In this document: positions 26,682-36,115 of the stretch, piece by piece
How the letters are laid out: every line of letters begins with the position of its first letter
Numbering within the stretch: the first letter of the stretch is position 1
DNA from: JBBREP01 sp963716525
GTDB taxonomy: Bacteria; Actinomycetota; Acidimicrobiia; IMCC26256; PALSA-610
Reading direction: 5' to 3'
Assembly (NCBI GenBank): GCA_963716525.1
Contig: OY970315.1
Location: 3,410,001 to 3,474,000, forward strand
DNA length: 64,000 bases
The notes under the pieces: model-generated
What the model was told of the DNA's origin: nothing
The model's input: only the letters and a program-made list of their open reading frames with translations
Database searches by the model: none
Program-made: the position numbers and the translations under genes

Positions 26682-28657
26682 TCACGCCCCTTTCGCACGG
26701 TAGCGGGCGAGCACCCGGTCGGCGGCGCGCGCAGCTCGAGAAGGCCCTGATCCGGTCGTCGGACGCGACGACGGCGGCGTCGGGCCCGAGCCGCAGGAGG
26801 AGGCGCTCGGCGAAGGCCGGCTCACTCACAGTCAGCTCGACGCGCAGCCGCCCCCCGCCCAGCTCCTCGACCGACACGCACGGGTAGCGTTCGGCCACCC
26901 ACCGTGCCCGGTCACTCAGCTCGAGCACGACGGTGGGATCTCCCGGCCGCGGGTGATAAAGGGCATCGGCCGACCGTCCCGAAGGGTCGTCGTCGGCAAC
27001 GTCGAAGTTCCGTCCCGTGGCACGGACCGAGCGGATGCGGTCGACGCGGAAGAGCCGCATGTCGCCGGCGCGCAGGCACATCGCGTCGAGGTACCACTCC
27101 CCCGCCGCGTACAACGCCGCGAGCGGTTCGATGCGGCGTGTGGTCACCTCGTCGCGACCGGCGGACCAGTACTCGATCTCGAGCTCCTCGTGGTCGGCGG
27201 CGGCCCTCCGGACCTCATCGAGGTGGTCGGGCGCGCTGATCGTGACCGGCACATCCGGGAGATCGAGCGCGGCCGCGAGCTTCCCGAGCGCGGTGGCGAG
27301 CGGTCCTTCGACGTCGGAGCCGCGCACGGCGAGCAGCGCGCGCCCGGCGGCGAGGATCGCGAGGCCTTCACGAGGCGCGAGTCGCAGCGGGCGGCGGAAC
27401 GACTCGGCCATGCGCAGCGTGACGCGATCGTCCGCGTCGATCTCGACGTCGATGTAGTCGCCCGGCGAGTACGGCGGCACGCCGACCATGAGCATCAGAT
27501 CGAGGTCGGCATCGAGACGGTCGGGGTCGATGTCGAACCGGGCGGCGATGTCCGACTTGCGCACCCCGGGGTGCGCCACGATCCACGGTACGAGGGCCAG
27601 GATCCGCTGCACCTCGAGCTCGGCGATCGGCGCCGGCGCTCGCACGGCGCGCCGTTTCGGCGGGCGCGGCGCTCGGGCGCGCCGCGGTTCCGGTCGGGCG
27701 TCACCCTCGTCGCCGCGGGCCGCGAGGGCCTGGAGCCACGCGGTCACGTCGTCGCGCAGCGACGCCGGCTCGAGCACCTCCGCGTGCTCGAGGAAGCCCA
27801 GCACGAACGAGCGCACCGCGTCGGCCTGCACTGCGTCGAACGTGACCAGGGTGCGCCCGTCGGCGCCCCGCCGTACGACCGTGTCGTCGCCGAGCCGCGC
27901 GATCGCGCCGCGATCGTGCGGCGGGTCGAACGCGATCGTGACCCGTATCGGCGCGCCGTCGCCGAGCTCCCACGGTGCGTCGAGGCCCGCCACGCGGGTG
28001 TCGGCGTCGCGGGGCGGCACGAACATCGCGGCGTCGCCCACCGCGACCTCACCGTCGATGCGATCGGCCCGGAACGTGCGGCGGCTGGCCCGCTTCACGT
28101 CGTAGCCGGTGACGTACCAGCGGCCCTTCTCCGACTGCACGCTCCACGGCTGCAGCACGCGCGGCTCGCCGCGGTAGTCGAACCGCACCTCGGCGTGCTT
28201 CCGGACCCCTTCGAACAGGGGCGCGAGTGCCGGCACCATGGGCAGCGCAGCGATCGGCGGTGCTTCGGAGCCGGTGCCGGTGCTGTGCTCGCCGGCGCCC
28301 GCGAGCTTCATCAGCGCGCCCTCGCTGGCGCCGCTGCCGAGGGTGACCGCGTTCACCGCTACGTGGAGTGCCGCGGTCTCGTCCTCATCGAGCCCGAGGT
28401 CGGGCAGGTAGTAGTCGCTCGGGTTGACGCGATAGCCGGCCTCGACGCCGTCGGGCATCACGCTCACGTCGATGGGAACGCCCATGGAGCGCAGCATCTC
28501 CTTGTCGCGCTCGAACGCGCGGCGCGACGCCACGTCGGTGTCCGGGTAGCCGGAGATCTCCGCGACGAGCTCCGCACACGTCGAGCGCGCGGTCGGTGTC
28601 GAGCAGGAGCGCGAGCAGGTTCAGCACGCGCTCGACGCGCGCGGCAGGAGCGGACAC
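26682..28657 (-). CDS. pafBC: Fused PafB-PafC-like WYL-domain transcription regulator, read with two frame changes
   Basis: About 658 residues. Each half has a winged-helix region and a WYL domain. Half one: helix-turn-helix VLNLLALLLDTDR with RRAFERDKEMLRSMG, and WYL region KGRWYVTGYDVKRASRRTF. Half two: ILALVPWIVAHPGVRKSDIA and GEWYLDAMCLRAGDMRLF. In mycobacteria PafB and PafC are separate, form a heterodimer and activate the DNA-damage response; fused versions occur in other actinobacteria. The N-terminal segment from GTG 28657 joins at about 28579 (one extra base). The C-terminus changes frame again at about 26743, giving an end AADRVLARYRAKGA at stop 26682-26684. It lies downstream of pafA across a strong hairpin. 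Confidence 0.8.
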
Positions 28658-28677
28658 AGCGCTCGATCCTATGGGCA

Positions 28678-28721
28678 CATGCGTCGTTTGGGACCGCTAT
28701 GTGGTACCCAAACGACGCATG
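28678..28721. terminator. Perfect 15-bp hairpin between pafA and pafBC
   Basis: CATGCGTCGTTTGGG (28678-28692) is exactly inverted at 28707-28721, with a 14-base loop. It begins two bases after the pafA stop codon and ends about 20 bases before the pafBC start, and is AT-richer than its surroundings. No T-run follows in the leftward direction. It may terminate or attenuate the proteasome transcript, protect its 3' end, or bind a dimeric regulator. Confidence 0.6.
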
Positions 28722-28722
28722 G

Positions 28723-30081
28723 TCAGAGGGAGGCGATGAGGCGCTCGACCCGTTCGTCGCGGCTCTTGAACGGGTCCTTGCACAGCACCGTGCGCTGCGC
28801 CTGGTCGTTGAGCTTCAGGTGCACCCAGTCGACCGTGTAGTCGCGCTTGCGTTCCTTCGCGCGCTTGATGAACGCGCCGCGCAGCCGGGCCCGCGTGGTC
28901 TGGGGCGGGGTGTCGACGGCCAGATCGATGTCGGCGTCGCTCACGATCCGCTCGATGAGCCCGCGCTTGGCGAGCATCGCGTAGAGCGAACGCGACCGGG
29001 TGATGTCGTGGTACGACAGGTCGACGAGCGCGACACGCGGGCTCGCGAGCTGCAGGTCGTGCTTGGTGCGGTACTGCTCGATGAGGTGGTACTTGATGAC
29101 CCAGTCGACCTCGGTCTGCAGCTTCAACGGGTCGGTCTCGATCGCGGTCATCACGTGCTCCCACATCTCGAGTGCCTGCTGCTCCTGGTCGGGCAGGCCC
29201 TTGCGCTTGGCGAACCGCAGCGCACGGGTGAGGTACTCGGACTGGATCTCGAACGCCGACAGCTCGCGGCCATTCGCGAGGCGCACACGGCGGCGGCACG
29301 TGATGTCGTGGCTGATCTCGCGGATCGCGCGGATCGGGTTCTCGAGCGTGAGGTCGCGCCAAGGTGCCGGGTCCTCTTCGAGCATTCGCAGCAGGATCGC
29401 CGTGGCGCCGCACTTGAGGAACGTCGTGTACTCGCTCATGTTCGAATCGCCGACGATCACGTGGAGCCTTCGGAAGCGCTCGGCGTCGGCGTGTGGCTCG
29501 TCACGCGTGTTGATGATCGGCCGTGACCGGGTGGTGGCCGACGACACGCCCTCCCAGATGTGCTCGGCCCGCTGTGCGATGCAGTACATCGCGCCCCGCG
29601 CCGTCTGCAGCACCTTGCCCGCGCCCGCGTAGATCTGGCGGCTCACGAGGAAGGGGATCAGCACGTCGGTGGACTTCGTGAAGTCGCCCTCGCGCTCCAC
29701 CAGATAGTTCTCGTGACAGCCGTAGGAGTTGCCCGCGGAGTCGGTGTTGTTCTTGAAGAGATAGACCTCGCCGCGGATGCCCTCCTCGCGCAGGCGCTGC
29801 TCCGCGCTCTGCACGAGACTCTCGAGGATGCGCTCGCCCGCCTTGTCGTGGATCACGAGATCGCGCACCGAGTCGCACTCGGGTGTGGCGTACTCGGGAT
29901 GGCTGCCGACGTCGAGGTAGAGGCGCGCGCCGTTCTCGAGGAAGACGTTGCTGGAGCGGCCCCACGACACGACTCGGCGGAACAAGTAGCGCGCGACCTC
30001 GTCGGGGCTCAGGCGGCGCTGCCCGCGCAGCGTGCACGTGACGCCGTACTCGTTCTCGAGTCCGTAGATGCGACGCTCCAC
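28723..30081 (-). CDS. pafA: Pup-protein ligase PafA
   Basis: 452 residues, the usual PafA length. It begins VERRIYGLENEYGVTCTLRG, with the ATP/metal-binding Glu of the carboxylate-amine ligase fold, followed by RVVSWGRSSNVFLENGARLY, DVGSHPEYATPEC, FKNNTDSAGNSYGCHENY, INTRDEPHAD and HVIVGDSNMSEYTTFLK. These are strongly conserved in PafA. It attaches the small protein Pup to lysines of target proteins, marking them for the proteasome. A longer frame reaches 30360, but GTG 30081 has GGAGGG five bases upstream and gives the family N-terminus. Neither Pup nor the deamidase Dop is encoded in the window. Confidence 0.95.
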   Translation of the reverse strand: MERRIYGLENEYGVTCTLRGQRRLSPDEVARYLFRRVVSWGRSSNVFLENGARLYLDVGSHPEYATPECDSVRDLVIHDKAGERILESLVQSAEQRLREEGIRGEVYLFKNNTDSAGNSYGCHENYLVEREGDFTKSTDVLIPFLVSRQIYAGAGKVLQTARGAMYCIAQRAEHIWEGVSSATTRSRPIINTRDEPHADAERFRRLHVIVGDSNMSEYTTFLKCGATAILLRMLEEDPAPWRDLTLENPIRAIREISHDITCRRRVRLANGRELSAFEIQSEYLTRALRFAKRKGLPDQEQQALEMWEHVMTAIETDPLKLQTEVDWVIKYHLIEQYRTKHDLQLASPRVALVDLSYHDITRSRSLYAMLAKRGLIERIVSDADIDLAVDTPPQTTRARLRGAFIKRAKERKRDYTVDWVHLKLNDQAQRTVLCKDPFKSRDERVERLIASL

Positions 30082-30190
30082 GCAACCCTCCCCGGAGTGG
30101 TCTCCTGGTCCGCGCCAGCGCAGTGTACGGCCGCACTGGATGGATCGGCAGCCGTTGCGTTCCAGCGAGCGGTTCGCCACAATGCTGGGA

Positions 30191-30592
30191 ATGGAACGGG
30201 TGCCGATGGCCCTGCTCACCACGGTGACCGGCCGTTTCGCGGCCGATGTGCTCGCCGCGCGGCTCGACGACGAGGGATTCGACGTGGAGCTGCGTGGCGG
30301 CATCGGAAACTCCGCCTTCCCGGTGGCCGGTTTCGCGAGCATCGACGTGTGGGTGCCCACCGACCAGGTCGAGGACGCGAGCTACGTCCTGCTCGTGGGC
30401 GAGGTCGACGCCGCCCTCGACGAGGAGCCCGACGAGCGCGTGCGTCGAATCCGGCGTCAGATCCCCGTCCGCTACCGCGCGATCGCGGCCGTGTTGCTCT
30501 TCGCCGCGTTCCTCTCGGTGACCCACGCGCCGCAGTTGCTGTCGCGGCTTGCCGTGTCGATCGCGCCGGTGACGGCGTCAGCTCGCGAGTAG
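30191..30592 (+). CDS. DUF2007-like putative signal-transducing protein with a C-terminal membrane helix
   Basis: 133 residues from ATG 30191 (MERVPMALLTTVTGRFAADV). The first 75 residues fit the small DUF2007 fold: DVLAARLDDEGFDVELRGG, then SIDVWVPTDQVEDASYVLL. An acidic/basic linker and a membrane helix (AIAAVLLFAAFLSVTHAP) follow. DUF2007 proteins are thought to bind small ligands or partners; the function is unknown. It is divergent from pafA and its end overlaps prcA by 15 bases. Confidence 0.6.
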   Translation: MERVPMALLTTVTGRFAADVLAARLDDEGFDVELRGGIGNSAFPVAGFASIDVWVPTDQVEDASYVLLVGEVDAALDEEPDERVRRIRRQIPVRYRAIAAVLLFAAFLSVTHAPQLLSRLAVSIAPVTASARE

Positions 30593-31258
30593 CGATTCGA
30601 GCTCGGCGCCCTTCACCCGGCGGAAGCAGCGCCGCGACCGCGACCGGTCGAGCAGCGCGACCTCGAGCCGGTCGGCGCCGAGCGGCTCGTCGTCGCCCAG
30701 CACCTTGGCGCCGAGCTGCACCGCTTCGGCGAGGCTCATGTTGTCGCGGTACTGCTCCTCCAGCTGCGCGCTGATGGTCTCGGCGTGCCCGCCGAGCACC
30801 GAGAAGCGCTCCTCGTCGATGACCACACCGTCGTAGAAGATGTGGTACATCTCGTTCTCGCCGCCGGGTTCCTCGCTCACCTCGGCCACGAGCAGCTCGA
30901 CCTCGTAGGGCTTCATCTCGTGGGTGAACACCGTGCCGAGGGTCTGCGCGTACGCGTAGGCGAGCTCGCGGGCCGACACGTCCTCGCGCGAGTACGAGTA
31001 ACCCTTCACGTCAGCGTGGCGTACGCCCGCGGTCTTGAGCATCTGGAACTCGTTGTACTTCCCCACTGCGGCGAACGCGATGCGGTCGTAGATCTCCGCG
31101 GTCTTCGACAGGGTGCGCGACGGGTTGTCGGCCACGATCACCACACCGGGCTCGCACTCGAGCGCCACGAGGTCGCGACCGCGTGCGATGTTCTTCCGCG
31201 CGTACTCGGCGCGGTCCTTCATCACCTGCTCGGGCGACACGTAGAACGGCATCGTCAT
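30578..31258 (-). CDS. prcA: Proteasome subunit alpha
   Basis: 226 residues. It opens with MPFYVSPEQVMKDRAEYARK, the N-terminal alpha helix and gate region of actinobacterial PrcA, followed by GRDLVALECEPGVVIVADNP, KTAEIYDRIAFAAVGKYNEF and SREDVSARELAYAYAQTLG. It forms the outer heptameric rings of the 20S core and controls substrate entry. ATG 31258 overlaps the prcB stop as ATGA, so prcB and prcA are translated together. Confidence 0.95.
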   Translation of the reverse strand: MTMPFYVSPEQVMKDRAEYARKNIARGRDLVALECEPGVVIVADNPSRTLSKTAEIYDRIAFAAVGKYNEFQMLKTAGVRHADVKGYSYSREDVSARELAYAYAQTLGTVFTHEMKPYEVELLVAEVSEEPGGENEMYHIFYDGVVIDEERFSVLGGHAETISAQLEEQYRDNMSLAEAVQLGAKVLGDDEPLGADRLEVALLDRSRSRRCFRRVKGAELESLLAS

Positions 31259-32106
31259 GGCCCCACCTCCGTGCCTGCGGTGTTGCCACCGAGCTCGGGC
31301 CCTCCGAGCAGCGACTGGGCCCGCGCACCGACCTCGTCGTCGGGGATCTGGCGGTAACCGTCGGCGTCGATCACCGCCACGGTCGGGTAGATCCGCCGCA
31401 CGAGGTCGGGCCCGCCGGTTGCGGTGTCCTCGTCGGCGGCCGCGAACATCGACCGCAGGGCGAGCTCGACCGCGCCGTCGGCGGTGAGATCCACGTTCCA
31501 ACCCGCCTTGATCCAGTTGCGCGCGTGGATCGATCCCGAGCCGTTGGCGGCGTAGTCGAGCTCCTCGTAGCGGCCGCCGGTGGCGTCGAAGGTGAACACG
31601 CGGCCGCGCTGGCGGCGTTGGTCGAAGCCGGCATACAGCGGCACGACCACGAAGCCCTGCATGGCCATCGGCAGGTTGGCCCGCACCATCTGGGAGAGCT
31701 GGTTCGCCTTGCCCTCGAGCGACAGCGAGTCGCCCTGGACCTTCTCGTAGTGCTCGATCTGGGTCTGGAACAGGCGCACCATCTCGACGGCCACACCGGC
31801 CGCCCCGGCGATCGCGATCCCGCTGGAGTCGTCGGCCGGTGCGACCTTCTCCATGCGGCGCCCGGCGATGAAGTTGCCCGCGGTCGCGCGCCGGTCGCCG
31901 GCCATCACCACTCCGGCGACGTAGCGGATCGCGACGACCGTGGTGCCGTGCACGACCTCGAACGGGAGATGCGACATCTCACCGTCGTGCCCGCGGGCCG
32001 CACGTGCGAGCGGTGCGCCGTCGGGTTGGACCCGGCGCAGCAAGCGCGCGAACGACGGCCCGGGGTCGGCGCCGGAGGTGAACAGAGGGAGCGGATGCTC
32101 GAACAT
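31255..32106 (-). CDS. prcB: Proteasome subunit beta
   Basis: 283 residues with a propeptide of about 54 residues that ends VVHG, followed by the catalytic Thr55 in TTVVAIRYVAGVVMAGDRRA. Autocleavage before this Thr frees the nucleophile. MEKVAPADDSSGIAIAG, SQMVRANLPMAMQGF and FDATGGRYEELDYAANGSGS match PrcB. It forms the inner proteolytic rings. Only 36 bases separate its start from the Rieske gene upstream, so the usual pup gene cannot fit between. Confidence 0.96.
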   Translation of the reverse strand: MFEHPLPLFTSGADPGPSFARLLRRVQPDGAPLARAARGHDGEMSHLPFEVVHGTTVVAIRYVAGVVMAGDRRATAGNFIAGRRMEKVAPADDSSGIAIAGAAGVAVEMVRLFQTQIEHYEKVQGDSLSLEGKANQLSQMVRANLPMAMQGFVVVPLYAGFDQRRQRGRVFTFDATGGRYEELDYAANGSGSIHARNWIKAGWNVDLTADGAVELALRSMFAAADEDTATGGPDLVRRIYPTVAVIDADGYRQIPDDEVGARAQSLLGGPELGGNTAGTEVGP

Positions 32107-32142
32107 CGAGGCGAGGCTAGCGACTGCCCGCGACGGAGGTCG

Positions 32143-33445
32143 TCAGGCGTCGGGGAACGCCGCGGCGAACTGCTCGAGCCCGGTGAGCTCGCTGGGCGCG
32201 ATGCCGAGAACCCGCTCGAGGTTGCGATGCAGGTTGACCACGCGGCATTCCTCGGTGGCCGATACCGACAGATGCTCCAGGCCCGGCTGGTACAGGCCGC
32301 GTTGTGCGCCCTCGAAGTTGCCCACGTCCTGGCTCAGCACCAATCCCATGTACGACTCCGCGCCCGGAGGCAGCTCCACGTCGAGTGGCTGGGTGCGTGG
32401 TGCGCGGGGATCGGTGGAGCGTTCGCACTGGAACACGTCCATGTACGACGTGCCGGTGGCGGCCCCCGGCCAGCGCGCGTACCGCGGCCACCATGTCGCA
32501 GAACACCAACACGCTCACGTTGGGGAACAGGTTGTACTGCGACATGTCGAGCACCTGGCTGTCGTCGAGGCCCGAATAGTCGTGGCCCGTCGCCGCGGCG
32601 TGCGCGCGCACGCGGTCGGCGATCACCGCGCGCATCGTGCCGCCCGCCGGCACCTCCGGGGGCGGCGCGGCATCGGGCGGCGTGTCGGTGGGGATGCCGA
32701 TGCGCGTGCCCATCACCTCGATGAATCCGGCCCACACCTGCGCGTCGGAGACGCCCTGCGTGCGCGGCGACGCGAGCCCGTACGACTGCTGGAGCTTGCC
32801 GTGCCAGCCCCAGATGTGCTGCGGGCCGCGCACGTCGTCGGCCATCGCCAGCATCTCGCGATGGATGCCCTGCACGTGGTAGGTCTCGCTGAACCCTTCG
32901 ATCAGGGTCTTCCAGTTGCAGCGGGCGGCGACCGTGGCCCGCGCGGTGCAGCGGAACTCGTCGATGCGCGCCCACGCGCAGTCGTGTGCGACCGGCTCGA
33001 GGAACTCGGCGAGCCCGGGCCCTTCGTGACTGACGTTCACGAACACCAGCGGACCCCACGTGTCGACGCGCACGGGGAACAGGCCGTACTCGTCGTTGCC
33101 CACACCGAACACGCGGCGCGAGGGCACCTCGCGCAACCGCCCGTGGAGGTCCCACGTCCAGCCGTGGTACGGGCAGCGCAGCTCCGACAGACCGCCGCCG
33201 GTGCCGGTGCACAGCGCCGAGCCCCGGTGCCTGCACACGTTCTGGAAGGCGCGCAGCTCGCCGTCGTCGCCCCGCACCACCAGCACCGACAGCGTGCCCA
33301 CGACATGCTCGTACCAGTCGCCGGGCTGGGCCACGTGGTCGAGCGAGCACGCGAGCTGCCACACCGCCGGCCAGAGCTGCGTGCGCTCACGTGCCGCGAA
33401 GCCGTCGGACACGTACCGCTCGACCGGAATCAGCACGGGCCTCAT
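32143..33445 (-). CDS. Rieske non-heme iron oxygenase large subunit, read with one frame change
   Basis: About 434 residues. The Rieske [2Fe-2S] ligands are CRHRGSALC and CPYHGWTWD (C-x-H ... C-x-x-H), near residues 70-95. The mononuclear iron site is FSETYHVQGIHREM (two His of the facial triad). The C-terminal part (YMDVFQCERSTDPRAPRT, then GAQRGLYQPGLEHLSVS and VNLHRNLERVLG) is in another frame and joins at about 32472-32480 with one extra base. Such enzymes hydroxylate or demethylate aromatic or steroid-like substrates and need an electron-transfer partner, which I do not see nearby. ATG 33445 overlaps the DUF1214 gene stop as ATGA, so the two form an operon. Confidence 0.85.
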
Positions 33446-34554
33446 CGGAGGTCCTCGACCCGCACCACCTCAGTCCGGGGCGTGGGCACCTCACCTTCGG
33501 GCAGGAACCAGCGCCAGTAGAGGATGCCGAACGGGCGCCCTTCGGTGTCGAGCCAGTTGCCGACACCCGGATCCTCGTGCGCGACCACCATGCGCCACGT
33601 GCCGTCGGCGTCGACCGCAGTGTTCGCGCGGTTGCGCCACACCGGCCGGTTCGCGTAGTCGTAGGTCTGCAGGAAACGGTTCCAGAGCACGACGTTGGCG
33701 AAGCGGCACTTCGGCCACGTCGAGGTGATCACGAGTGCCTCGTGCGGACCGAGCACGTACGGCGCCATCGCGTACGCCGCGTCGAACGCGCTGAACGCGA
33801 GGTCGCCGGGGACCTCGGGCGGGTTGAACACGTTCGGCACCGTCGACACCCAGTCGGGCCGGAGCTCACCCGGTTTCGGTGCCTCCACGGTCTTGCCGCG
33901 CACATAGTTCACGACCCTCCGGATCGCCGCGGCGACCCGCGCGTCGTCCCACGTGGGCGGCGGACCGGCCGGTTCGGCCAGCTCGATCGACAGGGGGATC
34001 ACGAGGGCGGGATCGCACGCCGCGGGTTCGACCGTCTCGTAGTAATGGCGCGTCGTCAGCCGCGCGCCGTCGGGTGGCAAGGCCAGCCAGTTGCGCGGCC
34101 GCGGCGATCCGCCGAGGACGATCTCGTAGTTGCCCGCCGTGTCGATGTCGAACTGCGTGTCGTTGATCACGCCCGCTGTGCGGGTGGCGTACTTCCCCTC
34201 CTCGGCTCCGGCCTCGACGGTGATGGACGTGTACACCGCGCCGGCCACGTTGCCCCGCACGCGGTATACGCGTGCCGGATCGACGGGCGCCTCGAAGTAG
34301 ACCGCGTCAGGGTTGTCGCCGGTCATCTTGCGGGTGGGGGTGACGATGCGGCGGAAGTCGGGGTGCAGGGGATCGCTCTCGAAGTGGGAGGTGAGCGCGC
34401 CTTCGAGGATGTGGACCAGCGCCCGGTGCCCGTCACTCACGCTTGCGGGGTCGCTGATCCCCCATTCGTCCGACAGCCACCGCTCGTCGGCCTCGCGCAG
34501 CGCGGCGAGCAACTCGTGGAACGCGGCACGCGATCGGGTGTCTGGCCCTGCCAT
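33442..34554 (-). CDS. DUF1214 domain protein
   Basis: 370 residues starting at ATG 34554, with a purine-rich GGGAGGGG ribosome site. The C-terminal half has the DUF1214 pattern: AMAPYVLGPHEALVITSTWP and, at the end, EDPGVGNWLDTEGRPFGILY with RWF. The middle holds VYTSITVEAGAEEGKYATRT, a beta-sandwich-like region. The biochemical role of DUF1214 is unknown to me. Translational coupling to the Rieske oxygenase suggests that the pair acts on the same compound, for instance in steroid or aromatic degradation (inference). Confidence 0.75.
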   Translation of the reverse strand: MAGPDTRSRAAFHELLAALREADERWLSDEWGISDPASVSDGHRALVHILEGALTSHFESDPLHPDFRRIVTPTRKMTGDNPDAVYFEAPVDPARVYRVRGNVAGAVYTSITVEAGAEEGKYATRTAGVINDTQFDIDTAGNYEIVLGGSPRPRNWLALPPDGARLTTRHYYETVEPAACDPALVIPLSIELAEPAGPPPTWDDARVAAAIRRVVNYVRGKTVEAPKPGELRPDWVSTVPNVFNPPEVPGDLAFSAFDAAYAMAPYVLGPHEALVITSTWPKCRFANVVLWNRFLQTYDYANRPVWRNRANTAVDADGTWRMVVAHEDPGVGNWLDTEGRPFGILYWRWFLPEGEVPTPRTEVVRVEDLR

Positions 34555-34649
34555 CGCCCCTCCCTCTCTCGAAGCCCCTGGCCGTGCCGATGACACTAGA
34601 TGTGCCCCGGCGAGCCCGCCCGCGTCGTGACGTGCTGCAATATGCGCCC

Positions 34650-36094
34650 ATGCCGGTGCGCTACGTCTGTCTGTCCGACCTCCACCTGGGGGCCGAGAAC
34701 AGCCTCCTCTCGAACGTGGCCGCCGGGGAGACCACCGTCGACCTGAGCGCGCCCAGCCCGGTGCTGGTCCGGCTCGTCGACGGTCTGGCGTCGCTGCTCG
34801 GCCGGCTCGCCGGCGGCGCGGCCGAGCCCAAGCCCACGCTCGTGCTGAACGGCGACATCCTGGAGCTCGCGCTCGCCCGCGACGAGGCCGCGCTCGGCGT
34901 GCTCACCCAGTTCCTCGAGCTCGCGTTCGAACGCCACGAACTCTTCGACCCGGCCGTCGTGTACCTGCCCGGCAACCACGATCACCGGCTGTGGCGATCC
35001 GACCTCGACCCGCCCGTCGGCGACGGCGAGGCGCCGGCCAACGGCGAATCGGCGTGGACGACCAACCTGTTCGACACCCGCTCCGGACCCAACGGCTCAC
35101 GCGCCGGACGCGCCGAGGTGCTGGCCGCCGCCGCGCACGGCCGCCCGGGATTGCGCCACCTCCGGTTCGAGCTGCGCTACCCCACCTACGCGGTCGAGTC
35201 GTCGACCGCCGGATCGGGCACGCGCGTCGTCGCGTTCCATCACGGCCATTTCACCGAAGCATCCTCGGCGTCGATCAGCGCGCTGCGCAGCGCCGCGTTC
35301 CCACGCGAGCGCTCGTCGCGCACCGCCTGGGACCACGACCACGAGAGCTCCCCGTGGGTGGAGTTCGTGTGGTCCACGCTCGCGCGCCCGGTGCGTTCGG
35401 AGCCGACGTGGGCGTCGTGCACGCGATGATCCAGGATCCTCGCGGCTCGCGCGTCGTCGCCGCGAACCTCGGCGGGGTCGTCGGAGGCGTGCTGCCCGCG
35501 TGGATGCCACCGCAGCTCCGCCGCGCCGCGGGACGCGTGCTGCTCAGCCGGGTGGCCAAACGGGTCGCCGCCGACGAGCGGTCGTCACCCACCGCGCCGC
35601 TCTCCACGAACAGCGGCGACGGCTTGCGCGACTTTCTCAACGGCCCACTGTGGCACCAGCTTCGCGTCGTGGAAGGCCGCGCCGATCCGGCCGAGCTGCT
35701 GTTCGTGTTCGGCCACACGCACAAGCCGTTCGCCGACACGCTCCGCTACGCGGGCTACGGCGCGCCCATCGCGCGGTACAACACCGGCGGCTGGGTGGTC
35801 GACTCGCTGCGGCCGCTCCCCGGCCACGGCGGCGCGGTGCTGCTGCTCGACGAGGAGCTACGCGCCGCCAACGTGGAGGTGTTCCGCCGCCACGGCTCGG
35901 CGAACGTCGTGACGGTGCACTCGGCGTCGTCGGAGCACGAGGTGTTCGGCGCGAGGGTGCGCGCCGCGATCGACGCCGACGCGCCACTGTGGTCGGAGCT
36001 GTGCGCCACGATCGACGGTGCCACACCGCACCGGTACCGGTCGCTGCGGGCGATGATCGCCGAAGGCCTCGCGCTCGCCGGCGACCCTCACTGA
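34650..36094 (+). CDS. Calcineurin-like metallophosphoesterase, read with one frame change
   Basis: About 481 residues. It starts MPVRYVCLSDLHLG (metal ligands Asp and His), then VLNGDILELA, VVYLPGNHDHRLWRSD and FHHGHF, and, in the second frame, FVFGHTHKPFAD, which completes the dimetal site. The frames join at about 35380-35395 in a GC run with one base missing (WSTL-ARAPGAFGADVG). The C-terminal 100 residues (VEVFRRHGSANVVTVHSA) extend beyond the phosphatase core. The substrate is unknown. It is divergent from the DUF1214/Rieske operon and convergent with the SDR. Confidence 0.83.
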
Positions 36095-36115
36095 ACGGTA
36101 TCGGGGCTCGCGGGG

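Noticed and set aside
26953..29526. 857-codon open frame on the + strand across pafBC and pafA
   Set aside because: It is antisense to two recognisable genes, lacks any motif and has the Arg/His/Gly-rich composition of GC-driven shadows.
32107..32142. Search for a pup gene upstream of prcB
   Set aside because: Only 36 bases lie between prcB and the Rieske gene, and no frame ending in the GGQ/GGE tail of Pup was seen there on either strand.
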